From: Salinicola peritrichatus | GTDB lineage: Bacteria; Pseudomonadota; Gammaproteobacteria; Pseudomonadales; Halomonadaceae | NCBI RefSeq assembly: GCF_003206715.1 | Contig: NZ_PZJU01000004.1 | Location: 1,039 to 65,038, forward strand | DNA length: 64,000 nt | Direction of reading: 5' to 3' | Part shown: positions 19,691 to 27,413 of the stretch, piece after piece | Numbering within the stretch: the stretch's first letter is position 1 | Layout: the number at the start of each line of letters is the position of its first letter | Made by a program: the position numbers and the translations under genes | Notes under the pieces: generated by a model | The model's input: the letters and a program-made list of their open reading frames with translations, nothing else | Told to the model about the DNA's origin: nothing | Database searches by the model: none

Positions 19691-20866
19691 TCAATGGCGG
19701 GGCGGCGAGATCGCCAGCAACCGGGACGGAGAGAGGCCGTGATCGCCTTGTTTCATCCATGCATGGATCAACGCCTCGGCTTCCCGGCCGTGGTCGCCGA
19801 GCAGTCCGTGGCGCCGCGCGGCGACAAGATTGGGCAGGGCGACCTGCGGATGGAACCCCTTCAACTCGTCGAACGACCAGCGTCGAGGCCTTGCGGCATA
19901 CTTGGCGACCCAGCGAAAGCCGGCGGCGAGACGTTGGCGCTCGGCCGGCATTTCGGGCCACTTCAGGCCGAGCGCCTCGGCCTCGTCGAGCAGTACCGAC
20001 CACGCCGCCAGGTTGAAATTGACGTAGTGCCAGGGGCGGGTGCGCTCGAGCTCCAATGGCTGCGCGCCGTCGGCATCGAACTGAACCGCCAGCCGGGCGT
20101 CGGCTTCGTGCAGCTGCCGTCTGGCCAGCTCGGGACGCCCGACGAAGCGCGCGAACGCCGTCACCTGGGCGTCGTACCAGGTGCCGTGATTGTTGCGCTT
20201 CGACGCCTCGTCCCGGCCGTTGTCGCTTGCGAGCAGCCAGTCGAGATAGTCCGCATACCACTGTTTGAGCGCTTTCAGGGTCGCGTCGTCCAGCGCCGGC
20301 TCCAGGCGTCGGATGGCGTCGGCGAGTTCGATCAACAGGCGACTCTCGATGATGCCGATGCCACGACCGTCGACACGGCCGGGAATCGCCTGGGCGTAGC
20401 GCAGATTCGGGTGCATTCGCGTTTCGGGATCGATGAACCAGTGGCGTAGCTGGGCGATGGCCCGTTCGGCGTAGCGTGGATCGCCGTCGATCCGGTAGGC
20501 CCAGGCCAATCGCTTGACGGTGCCGACGAAGTCGATCAGCCGCTGCTTGTCGGTCGCCTCGCTCAGCGTGGCCTGGTTGTACTCCCCATCGCGTCGTTCG
20601 AAAGGTAGGCCGTCGGGGCGTTCCGGGTCCGGCCACCAATAGGGCGCGAAACTGAAATAGTCGTGAGGATCGCCGCTGGCGGGCATGCGGGTCTTGTCGA
20701 CCACGCTGTACAGCGGCGTTTCCAGCTCCGATGATGCCTCGGTGACGATCCGCTGGGCGGCGTCGTCGACGACCGACTGCGGAATGTCGGGATCGGCCCC
20801 GGCCGGCGTTATCTGCACCGATAACGCCAGCGCCAGCGCCGAGACCCGTACCGGCCATCGTCTCAT
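19691..20866 (-). CDS. Alginate_lyase-fold (PF05426) secreted enzyme, PL38-like
   Basis: A 391-residue protein with a signal peptide (about residues 1-24). Motifs are HDYFSFAPYWWPDPERPDGLPF (split over residues 68-89), HPNLRYAQAIPG and RNNHGTWYDAQ (NNH at 225-227), followed by TRPWHYVNFNL. These recall PF05426 proteins now placed in family PL38, in which glucuronan and alginate lyases are known. Predicted role: periplasmic or secreted trimming of the polymer made by this operon. The start overlaps the Sel1 gene stop (ATGA), so it is the last gene of the operon. The exact substrate is unknown. Confidence 0.75.
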   Translation of the reverse strand: MRRWPVRVSALALALSVQITPAGADPDIPQSVVDDAAQRIVTEASSELETPLYSVVDKTRMPASGDPHDYFSFAPYWWPDPERPDGLPFERRDGEYNQATLSEATDKQRLIDFVGTVKRLAWAYRIDGDPRYAERAIAQLRHWFIDPETRMHPNLRYAQAIPGRVDGRGIGIIESRLLIELADAIRRLEPALDDATLKALKQWYADYLDWLLASDNGRDEASKRNNHGTWYDAQVTAFARFVGRPELARRQLHEADARLAVQFDADGAQPLELERTRPWHYVNFNLAAWSVLLDEAEALGLKWPEMPAERQRLAAGFRWVAKYAARPRRWSFDELKGFHPQVALPNLVAARRHGLLGDHGREAEALIHAWMKQGDHGLSPSRLLAISPPRH

Positions 20867-23622
20867 TTCGAAGAATCACTACCGGCTGCCGCTGCGACCT
20901 GAGGATCTTCGAGCAGATCCCGCAGGGTCTCGATCGCCGTTTCACTGTCGCTGTCCATGACGCCGTCGAGCCAGATCATGGCCTGCTCCTGATTGACGAA
21001 CTCGACGCCTCGCGCCTGCAAATAGGCCTGAGCCAGCGAGAGCCGTGCGGATTGGTGTCCCTGGCGGGCGGCCTTCACCAGCAGTTCGGCACCTTTGCGG
21101 GGATCTCGCGGCAGCACTTCTCCATTCAGATAGGCGCGGCCGAGAGCGGCCTCGGCGCCGGCATGGCCGGTATCGGCGGCGGCGGTCAATAGTTGTTTGC
21201 CGCGCTCGACATCCTGGGCAACGCCACCCTGGCCTTCCAGATAAGCCGAACCGAGAGAGGTCTGCGCGGAGACGTTGCCGTTGTCGGCGGCCCTCGATAG
21301 CCATGTCACGGCTTTTTCCGGATCCTGCTCGACGCCGTTGCCTTCGAGATAGGACTGTCCCAGCAGGCGTTGTGCGTTGTCGTCTCCCCGTTCGGCCGCC
21401 TGAGTCAGGTAACGCACTCCGCGTTCGGGATCGGCGGCCACGCCGGTGCCGGTGAGATAGGCTTCGCCCAGCGTCACTCCGGCCGAGCCGTGACCGGCAT
21501 TGGCGGCTTGGGTCAGCAGCCGGATGCCGCGTTGCGGATCGGCCGGGACGCCATCGCCTTTCAGCAGCATTTCACCGAGATCGGCTTCGGCACCGACATG
21601 GCCGGCGGCGATCGCCCGCTCGAAGTAATCGGCGGCGCGCGCCTTGTCGACGTCGACACCGAGGCCTTCGGCGTACATTCGCCCCAGCGAGGCGGTGGCA
21701 CCGGGGTGTCCCTCATCGGCTGCCTGTTGCAGCCAGTGCCGAGCGCTGGCGTAGTTGGCACGCACGCCCTCGCCACGCAGGTAGGCGCGACCGAGATCGG
21801 CCATGGCCGGAACTTCCCCCATCTGCGCGGCGCGGATCAGGTCGTTGACGTCGCCGCGCTCACCGCTGGCGCGATAGGTGCGTGCCAGTGCCTGCTGGGC
21901 CGAGGGATGGCCGGCTTTGGCCGCGCGTCTGAGCCACAGCTCCGACAGCGTCAGATCCGGGGGAACCCCGACCCCGTCACGATAGGCGCGGCCGAGCACG
22001 ACCATGGCATAAGCGTCGCCCTGGTTGGCAGCGTCCTGGAGCAGCTTGACGCCCTGTTGGCTGGAGCCGGGGAGCTTGCCCTCGAGGTAGCCTTGGCCGA
22101 GCCGTGTCTTCGAGGTGGTATCGTTGGGATCCTGTTCGACGGCGCGGCTCAGCCACTGCTGGGCCTTGGCCGGATCGTGCTGCAGCCCGGCTCCGTCCAT
22201 ATAGGCGATACCCAGCGTGCGGGCGGCGCCGCTTTGGCCTTGATTGGCGGCCTCCGTCAACAGTGCCACGCCCTGTACCGGGTCGGCGGGGATGCCGTCA
22301 CCCTTGAGATAGCTCTCGCCCAGACGCGCGGTGGCATAGGGGTGGCCGAGTTCATGTGCGCGCTGGAGATAGTCGATGCCGCGACTCGCCTGGCGCTGGA
22401 CTTGTTTTCCATCGAGATAGAGATTGCCCAGTAGCGCGAGAGCGTAGGCGTCGTCTTGCTGCGCGGCACGTTCGAGCAATTGAACGCCCTGGGCGACGTT
22501 GCGCGTGAGAACGTCACCATCGAGGTAGGCGCTACCGAGCGTGCGGGCGGCATCGATATTGCCCTGCTGCGCGGCCTGAGACAGCCATTTCTCGGCCTGG
22601 GCCGGGTCGGCGGAGACTTGCCCTTGCCCCAGATAAGCCTGACCCAGCCAGTAGGCGGCATCGACGTTGCCCGTTTCGGCGGCGCGCTCCAGCATGGCCA
22701 GTCCCTTGGAGGGGTCCTGTTTCTGCACCAGCAAATGACCGGCCGCCGCCAGGGCTTGCGGGTCGCCGCTGTCGGCGGCGCGGGTCAGCCACTGCTCTTC
22801 CCGGGCCGGCTGTGGAAGCAGACCGTCCTCGGCATAGAGTCGCGATAGCGCGAGCATGGCATTCACGTCGCCGCTCTCGGCCTGGGGGGTCATGGCCTGG
22901 GCGTAACGCTCGGCGTAGGCGCGGGACTTGCCGGGGTCCGTGTCGAAGGCGCCGCCAGCGGCATAGTTTTCGGCCAGCATCTGCAGGGCACGTGGTTCGT
23001 TCTGCTCCGCGGCCTCTTCCAGTTGCTGGCGTGCGGCATCGACGTCGCGCGGCACGCCTTCGCCTGCCAGCTGCATTTCGGCAACTTCGATACGCGCGCT
23101 GGGATTGCCATCGTGATCGATTGCCTGCTGGAACAAGTTCCAGGCAAGTGCCTGATCCTGCTTCACGCCATCCCCGGCACGGTAGAGCCGACCCAGCTTC
23201 AGCGAAGCATTGTCGAGGCCGCTGAATTCATAGGGAACGGCCTGGCGGTAGTAGTGAACGGCCAGGGTGGGGTTGCGAGGCACGCCCATGCCGTCATCGT
23301 AGATCCGCGCCAGCTCGTAGCTGGCTTCGGGATGTTCCTGCGCCATTGGCTTGAGCAGTTCGATGGCTTCCAAGGTCTTGCCCTGGGCTTCCAGCTCGCG
23401 GATATAGTCCACCCGGTTCCAGTCGGTGGAGGGCATCGACTCAATATAGTGGTGAGCGAACAGTTCCTGGTCTTCCGGCGCGATGGGCTGTGCCTGGTAG
23501 GCGCCTTGGCCTGCGCAAGCCGTCAGCACCACGGCTGAAACCAGGACCGAAGCCGGGCCCAGCAAGAAGCGGCCGGGGCGTCGCGAATGGGACGGACGTG
23601 CGGTTCGACTCGGTGTTGTCAT
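20863..23622 (-). CDS. Giant Sel1-repeat lipoprotein, AlgK-like position
   Basis: A 919-residue lipoprotein: the signal sequence ends in a lipobox with Cys36 (VVLTAC), then roughly twenty or more Sel1/TPR-like repeats of about 36 residues run to the C-terminus (recurrent pattern A-x-x-LG-x-x-YL-x-G-x-GV). Pseudomonas AlgK, an outer-membrane Sel1 lipoprotein that scaffolds the alginate secretion complex, is about half this size. The location next to alg8/alg44-type genes suggests the same job: bridging the synthase complex to the outer membrane. The start at 23622 has AGGAGAG upstream. The repeats are divergent, so ancient duplication is more likely than recent expansion. Confidence 0.8.
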   Translation of the reverse strand: MTTPSRTARPSHSRRPGRFLLGPASVLVSAVVLTACAGQGAYQAQPIAPEDQELFAHHYIESMPSTDWNRVDYIRELEAQGKTLEAIELLKPMAQEHPEASYELARIYDDGMGVPRNPTLAVHYYRQAVPYEFSGLDNASLKLGRLYRAGDGVKQDQALAWNLFQQAIDHDGNPSARIEVAEMQLAGEGVPRDVDAARQQLEEAAEQNEPRALQMLAENYAAGGAFDTDPGKSRAYAERYAQAMTPQAESGDVNAMLALSRLYAEDGLLPQPAREEQWLTRAADSGDPQALAAAGHLLVQKQDPSKGLAMLERAAETGNVDAAYWLGQAYLGQGQVSADPAQAEKWLSQAAQQGNIDAARTLGSAYLDGDVLTRNVAQGVQLLERAAQQDDAYALALLGNLYLDGKQVQRQASRGIDYLQRAHELGHPYATARLGESYLKGDGIPADPVQGVALLTEAANQGQSGAARTLGIAYMDGAGLQHDPAKAQQWLSRAVEQDPNDTTSKTRLGQGYLEGKLPGSSQQGVKLLQDAANQGDAYAMVVLGRAYRDGVGVPPDLTLSELWLRRAAKAGHPSAQQALARTYRASGERGDVNDLIRAAQMGEVPAMADLGRAYLRGEGVRANYASARHWLQQAADEGHPGATASLGRMYAEGLGVDVDKARAADYFERAIAAGHVGAEADLGEMLLKGDGVPADPQRGIRLLTQAANAGHGSAGVTLGEAYLTGTGVAADPERGVRYLTQAAERGDDNAQRLLGQSYLEGNGVEQDPEKAVTWLSRAADNGNVSAQTSLGSAYLEGQGGVAQDVERGKQLLTAAADTGHAGAEAALGRAYLNGEVLPRDPRKGAELLVKAARQGHQSARLSLAQAYLQARGVEFVNQEQAMIWLDGVMDSDSETAIETLRDLLEDPQVAAAAGSDSSK

Positions 23623-23687
23623 ATAAATCTCTCCTGATCGGTAGGACCCGCCCATCCTTGGCGCGGGCCGATAATGGCTGATCATCG

Positions 23688-24926
23688 TCAGTCGGGTTCG
23701 AACGTCGTGGCGATCTGTTGGTCGTCTGGCTCGGGTATGACGTGGGACTGATCCTTCGGGTCCATGAAGTAGAAGGTCACGTAGCCACCGGCGCTGCGGT
23801 TGTCGATGGGGCGCTTCTGGCTGACGTAGTGGGAGACCCGAGGGTCGTCGCGGTGCTTGAGGTAGATCTCCATCCAGGCCAGGTACTGTTCATCGTCGAG
23901 GAAGCCGCGATATTGCGCATGGGTCGCCAGGTTACCGAGGGCTGCCGGATCGTCGAAGGTATCCAGCGCGAACTGCACGGCATCGTCGATGGTGTGACCG
24001 TGATACTCGAAATTGAACAGGTCGTAGCCCTGGCGATAGGCCACCTGCATGATGTTGACGAGATAGAGCAGGGCGTAGTTCTGGTAGTGGCTGGCACGCC
24101 GACCGCGCGCCATCTCGTGCGGCAGGGCTCCCTGCGGTGTCATGTCGCTCAGTGCTGAGTAGATCGCGCTGATGCCGAACTGGAACAGCTCGTCGTCGTC
24201 GGTGAGTACGCCGATCATGCTGGCGTAGAGCGCCCGACGATAGAAATGGTTGTTGCAACAGCTCGGATCCCCGCCGCGAATGGCGGAGTGCTTATGGGCC
24301 AAGCGATTGAGCCAGTCATTGATTCGTGCGATCTCTTCCTCGCGCCCCTCGATCGCGGGTCTGACGATGGAGTAGGCCATCGCCGCCGCGAACATCATCG
24401 ATTCGGTCGAATACCAGCCCTGGGGCTCGAGGCGGTTGTAGTAGAACTCGCTCAACGCATCGTGGCGGGCCCATTTGTCGAGGAAGCGCACCAGACAATC
24501 GGCGTAGTAGGTGTCGCTGGTGGCGACGTACGAGCCGGCCAGGTTCGATACCGTGTCCTCGAAATCGAAGAGAGGCTCGGAGGCCAGTTCCCACGCCTTG
24601 GGCTGGGGATAGTAGCCGGGGATACGAATCACGCTGTCCAGCGGCGGTTTCGCCAACTCCTGCTGGCAACTGGGGCCGTGCTTGAGCTGATCACTTGCGT
24701 ACTGCAGCAGATCGTTGTCGGTACGCGCGAGCAGTGCCATCCGTGCCTTGACGTCGAAATAAGAGGCGTCGGGATCGGTCACGGTGTACTGGGACAGGTC
24801 CAGGCGCTGACGCTCCTCGTAGCTCATCGTCGCCTGCGCCGACAGTGACAGCCCCAGCGTGGCGAAGCCGATGAAAAGGATCATGCCCCGGTGCAGGCTG
24901 GACCTAATCAGTGAAGTCCGGTTCAT
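23688..24926 (-). CDS. AlgL-like polysaccharide lyase (PL5-related)
   Basis: A 412-residue protein with an N-terminal signal peptide (cleavage near residue 31). The (alpha/alpha) toroid signature of PF05426 is visible: CCNNHFYRRALY (NNH 224-226) and SHYQNYALLYL (279-289). These align by eye with INNHSYW and LAYHNYSL of P. aeruginosa AlgL. In alginate systems AlgL clears stray polymer from the periplasm; here the polymer may be polyglucuronate. The start at 24926 has GGGAG upstream. It lies 14 bp after the PL14-like gene. Confidence 0.8.
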   Translation of the reverse strand: MNRTSLIRSSLHRGMILFIGFATLGLSLSAQATMSYEERQRLDLSQYTVTDPDASYFDVKARMALLARTDNDLLQYASDQLKHGPSCQQELAKPPLDSVIRIPGYYPQPKAWELASEPLFDFEDTVSNLAGSYVATSDTYYADCLVRFLDKWARHDALSEFYYNRLEPQGWYSTESMMFAAAMAYSIVRPAIEGREEEIARINDWLNRLAHKHSAIRGGDPSCCNNHFYRRALYASMIGVLTDDDELFQFGISAIYSALSDMTPQGALPHEMARGRRASHYQNYALLYLVNIMQVAYRQGYDLFNFEYHGHTIDDAVQFALDTFDDPAALGNLATHAQYRGFLDDEQYLAWMEIYLKHRDDPRVSHYVSQKRPIDNRSAGGYVTFYFMDPKDQSHVIPEPDDQQIATTFEPD

Positions 24927-24940
24927 AAGCGGCGACTCCC

Positions 24941-25858
24941 TCACGTTTTGGGAACCATCAGCGTGAAGTCGGCAAAATCGACGGTCTGGTCGCGGGGCGT
25001 GCGCCAATCGCTGCCGTGGCCGCCGAAGAAGGTCGAGAACATCAGGCCGTCGATGTGCACGCGGTCGGTAGTGCGGTAGACGATGCCGTGCTGCTCGAGC
25101 GTAGGCTGCCCGTCGATCCAGATCCGTGCGATGCCGTTTTCTTCATCCGGGTCGTTGAGCACGATCTCCTGTTCGACCGTGACCCACTGGCCCGGGGTGA
25201 AACGCCAGCGGCCGCGGCCCACCGATTCGCCGTAGTCGGACTCCTTGTTGGCGACATATTCGTAGAGTTCGCCTTGCCCTTGCTTGCGCCACATCAGGCG
25301 CATCGAGAAGCCGTTCTCTCCGGTGACTTCGTCACCGCCAGTCGGGCCGTCGCCGCCATAAAGCCCCGGCAACTTGCCGCCCTTGACGAAATCGAAACCG
25401 GACTGGAAGCGCACCTGGTAGCGCAGGCAGGCGCGATCTGCCTGGCGCAGTGCCGGTACCGGCATGACGAAACCGGCTCCGCCCTCCTCGGCATCGCTCG
25501 GCGACGAGGTGCCTTGCGGATAGGTGACCCGCAACGCCGGGGCGCCAAGATCGCTGTCGGCGGCACTCAACTGCTGCAGGTTCTGCTCGCCCCAGCGGCG
25601 CTGGCCGCCGAGGGTATCCTTGACCCAGTCCTCGGGATCGTCATTGGCCTTCATGGCCAGCGTCTGGACCGGGGCGTAGCGGGTAGAGCAGGCGGCGACC
25701 TGCGGCCGAGTCAGATCGCCATCGCTGGCGGCGTGGGCGGGCAACGACGCTAGCGCCAGGGCGGGGCCAAGCAGCAGCGCGGCTCCCGTGTTGCGGGACC
25801 GGCGAAAATGGCGCTTGGCACGTCGCGGACGAATGATAGGAAGTTGCGGTCGAATCAT
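24941..25858 (-). CDS. Secreted PL14-like polysaccharide lyase
   Basis: A 305-residue protein with an unusually long, Arg-rich signal sequence (cleavage near residue 43, AHA). The body looks like the beta-jelly-roll polysaccharide lyase 14 domain: CLRYQVRFQSGFDFVKGGKLPG at about 143-164, GENGFSMRLMWR, and the GRWRFTPGQWVTVEQ and DGLMFSTFFGG strands. PL14 members attack alginate or glucuronan. It lies between the alg44-type and algL-type genes, a place with no counterpart in the Pseudomonas alginate operon. AAGGAGA precedes the ATG. Export may be by Sec; the Arg run is not a clean twin-arginine motif. Confidence 0.75.
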   Translation of the reverse strand: MIRPQLPIIRPRRAKRHFRRSRNTGAALLLGPALALASLPAHAASDGDLTRPQVAACSTRYAPVQTLAMKANDDPEDWVKDTLGGQRRWGEQNLQQLSAADSDLGAPALRVTYPQGTSSPSDAEEGGAGFVMPVPALRQADRACLRYQVRFQSGFDFVKGGKLPGLYGGDGPTGGDEVTGENGFSMRLMWRKQGQGELYEYVANKESDYGESVGRGRWRFTPGQWVTVEQEIVLNDPDEENGIARIWIDGQPTLEQHGIVYRTTDRVHIDGLMFSTFFGGHGSDWRTPRDQTVDFADFTLMVPKT

Positions 25859-25923
25859 GATCTTCTCCTTGGCGAAATCGCGTCTCGCAATGACTTTTCG
25901 CGAGGGACGAGTCCATTCACGCT

Positions 25924-27387
25924 TCAGTTCATTGCACTTCTCATTTCACCCCGCAGGCCATCGGCGGCACGTCCCCACAGTGACTGCACGCCCTGGTAGA
26001 CGGCACGGCCAGCCTGGTAGGCCCACTCGGCGGCGGTGTCGAGCATCGGGGCTTCGGTGAAGCGCACGTCCACCGGTGTGCCGACGGCGCTGGCGGGCAG
26101 TGGCTCTTCCGGTACCAGCAGGACGCTGGCGACGTTCTGCTGCTGGCGGACCCAGTCGGGGAAACCGGCACGCGGCTGACGCTCCACATCCAGCGCCACG
26201 CTGCGCACGCGGGCGGGGATCGGTTCGGAAGCGTTGGGCAGTGCGATGTAAGCCTTCTGGTGGCTTTCGATGTCGCCGATATCGTCCATGTGCACCAGCG
26301 CTTCGACCATGACGTCGTTGTCGTGGGTGCTGACCAGGGTCATCACGCGATCGCCTTCATTGACGTAGGTGCCGCCGGCGGCGCTCAGGGCCCAGGCCAC
26401 CTCGCAGTCGCAGGGGCTATAGATGGTGTTGGCGGAGAGCCGTGACTTGTAGGCGTCTATGCGCGAACTCTCGTAGTCGCGGGCGGTTTCGAACTGCTCG
26501 ACCCGCGTGCGCGCGATTTCCGGCGTGAGCGTCTCGTAACCCAGCTCGCCCTCGGCGGGATTGGACGAGGTCGCCACGCTGACCTTGCCGTTGTCCGGAT
26601 CCTCGAGGCTTTCCTGCAGATTTTCGATCAGCCGCTTGTTGTAATCGAACGAGGCCTGGGCCAGCAGCAGATCGTTCTGCAGTTCGGCGTTATTGACCTG
26701 GATCAGCGGCTGGTCGCGTTTGACTTTGTCGCCGGCCTTGAGATGGAGATCCTCCAACTGTCCGGCGCCCGGTGCCAGAATGTCGGTGCGCGGGGCCGTC
26801 ACGGCGGCAAAGCTCGGCTCGATCAAGAACACATTGCGATAGACGGTGGCGGCAACTACCGCGGTCAGCACGCCGGCGGCGACCAGCAGCGCGAGGTAAC
26901 GGAACAATGGCACCCGGCGCTTGGTCCTGGTCGACGGCACGGCCGCGTTGGCGCGGCGCTTGCGCGGTGTCTGCGGATCCTGATGCTCGACCAGGCCGTC
27001 GAGGCTGACATGACGGCCGCTCATCTGGGCGCGAATGACGCGTTTCAGAATTTCGCGCTGACGCGGCTCCATGTGAGTGAATTCGAAAGCCATGCGCTGA
27101 CGGGGGCCTTCGCCGATGTCCCGCAGCGGTCTCGCCGTGGCTGGCAGACTCAGCTCGATGCCGCTGGCCATCACTATCAGGGCGACGGGAATATCGCGAT
27201 GGGGCTCGAAGTGCAGCGTGGTGAAAGCCGAGAATCCGCTCATCGACAGGTCATGACCCTTGACGACACGATCGTCGCCCAGCCGGACGTTGAATGGCAT
27301 CTCGACGCGAACGTGACGCCGTTCGTCGCGGCGCTCATGACGCAACTGGTCCGGGTCGCGCTGCGAATCCTGGAAATGATCTGACAT
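25924..27387 (-). CDS. alg44: Alg44-like c-di-GMP-binding polymerase subunit (PilZ + HlyD)
   Basis: A 487-residue inner-membrane protein. The cytoplasmic PilZ domain (about 18-120) keeps both c-di-GMP signatures, RRHVR (R23xxxR27) and D46xSxxG51. One membrane segment spans about 161-183, and a periplasmic HlyD/membrane-fusion-like region follows (about 190-487, including a helical hairpin and the lipoyl-like APGAGQLEDLHLKAGDKV at 206-223). This matches Alg44, which binds c-di-GMP and activates Alg8. It lies 26 bp downstream of the synthase gene, within one operon. Confidence 0.88.
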   Translation of the reverse strand: MSDHFQDSQRDPDQLRHERRDERRHVRVEMPFNVRLGDDRVVKGHDLSMSGFSAFTTLHFEPHRDIPVALIVMASGIELSLPATARPLRDIGEGPRQRMAFEFTHMEPRQREILKRVIRAQMSGRHVSLDGLVEHQDPQTPRKRRANAAVPSTRTKRRVPLFRYLALLVAAGVLTAVVAATVYRNVFLIEPSFAAVTAPRTDILAPGAGQLEDLHLKAGDKVKRDQPLIQVNNAELQNDLLLAQASFDYNKRLIENLQESLEDPDNGKVSVATSSNPAEGELGYETLTPEIARTRVEQFETARDYESSRIDAYKSRLSANTIYSPCDCEVAWALSAAGGTYVNEGDRVMTLVSTHDNDVMVEALVHMDDIGDIESHQKAYIALPNASEPIPARVRSVALDVERQPRAGFPDWVRQQQNVASVLLVPEEPLPASAVGTPVDVRFTEAPMLDTAAEWAYQAGRAVYQGVQSLWGRAADGLRGEMRSAMN

Positions 27388-27413
27388 GGTGAAATCTCCT
27401 TGGTGTCCCTGGC

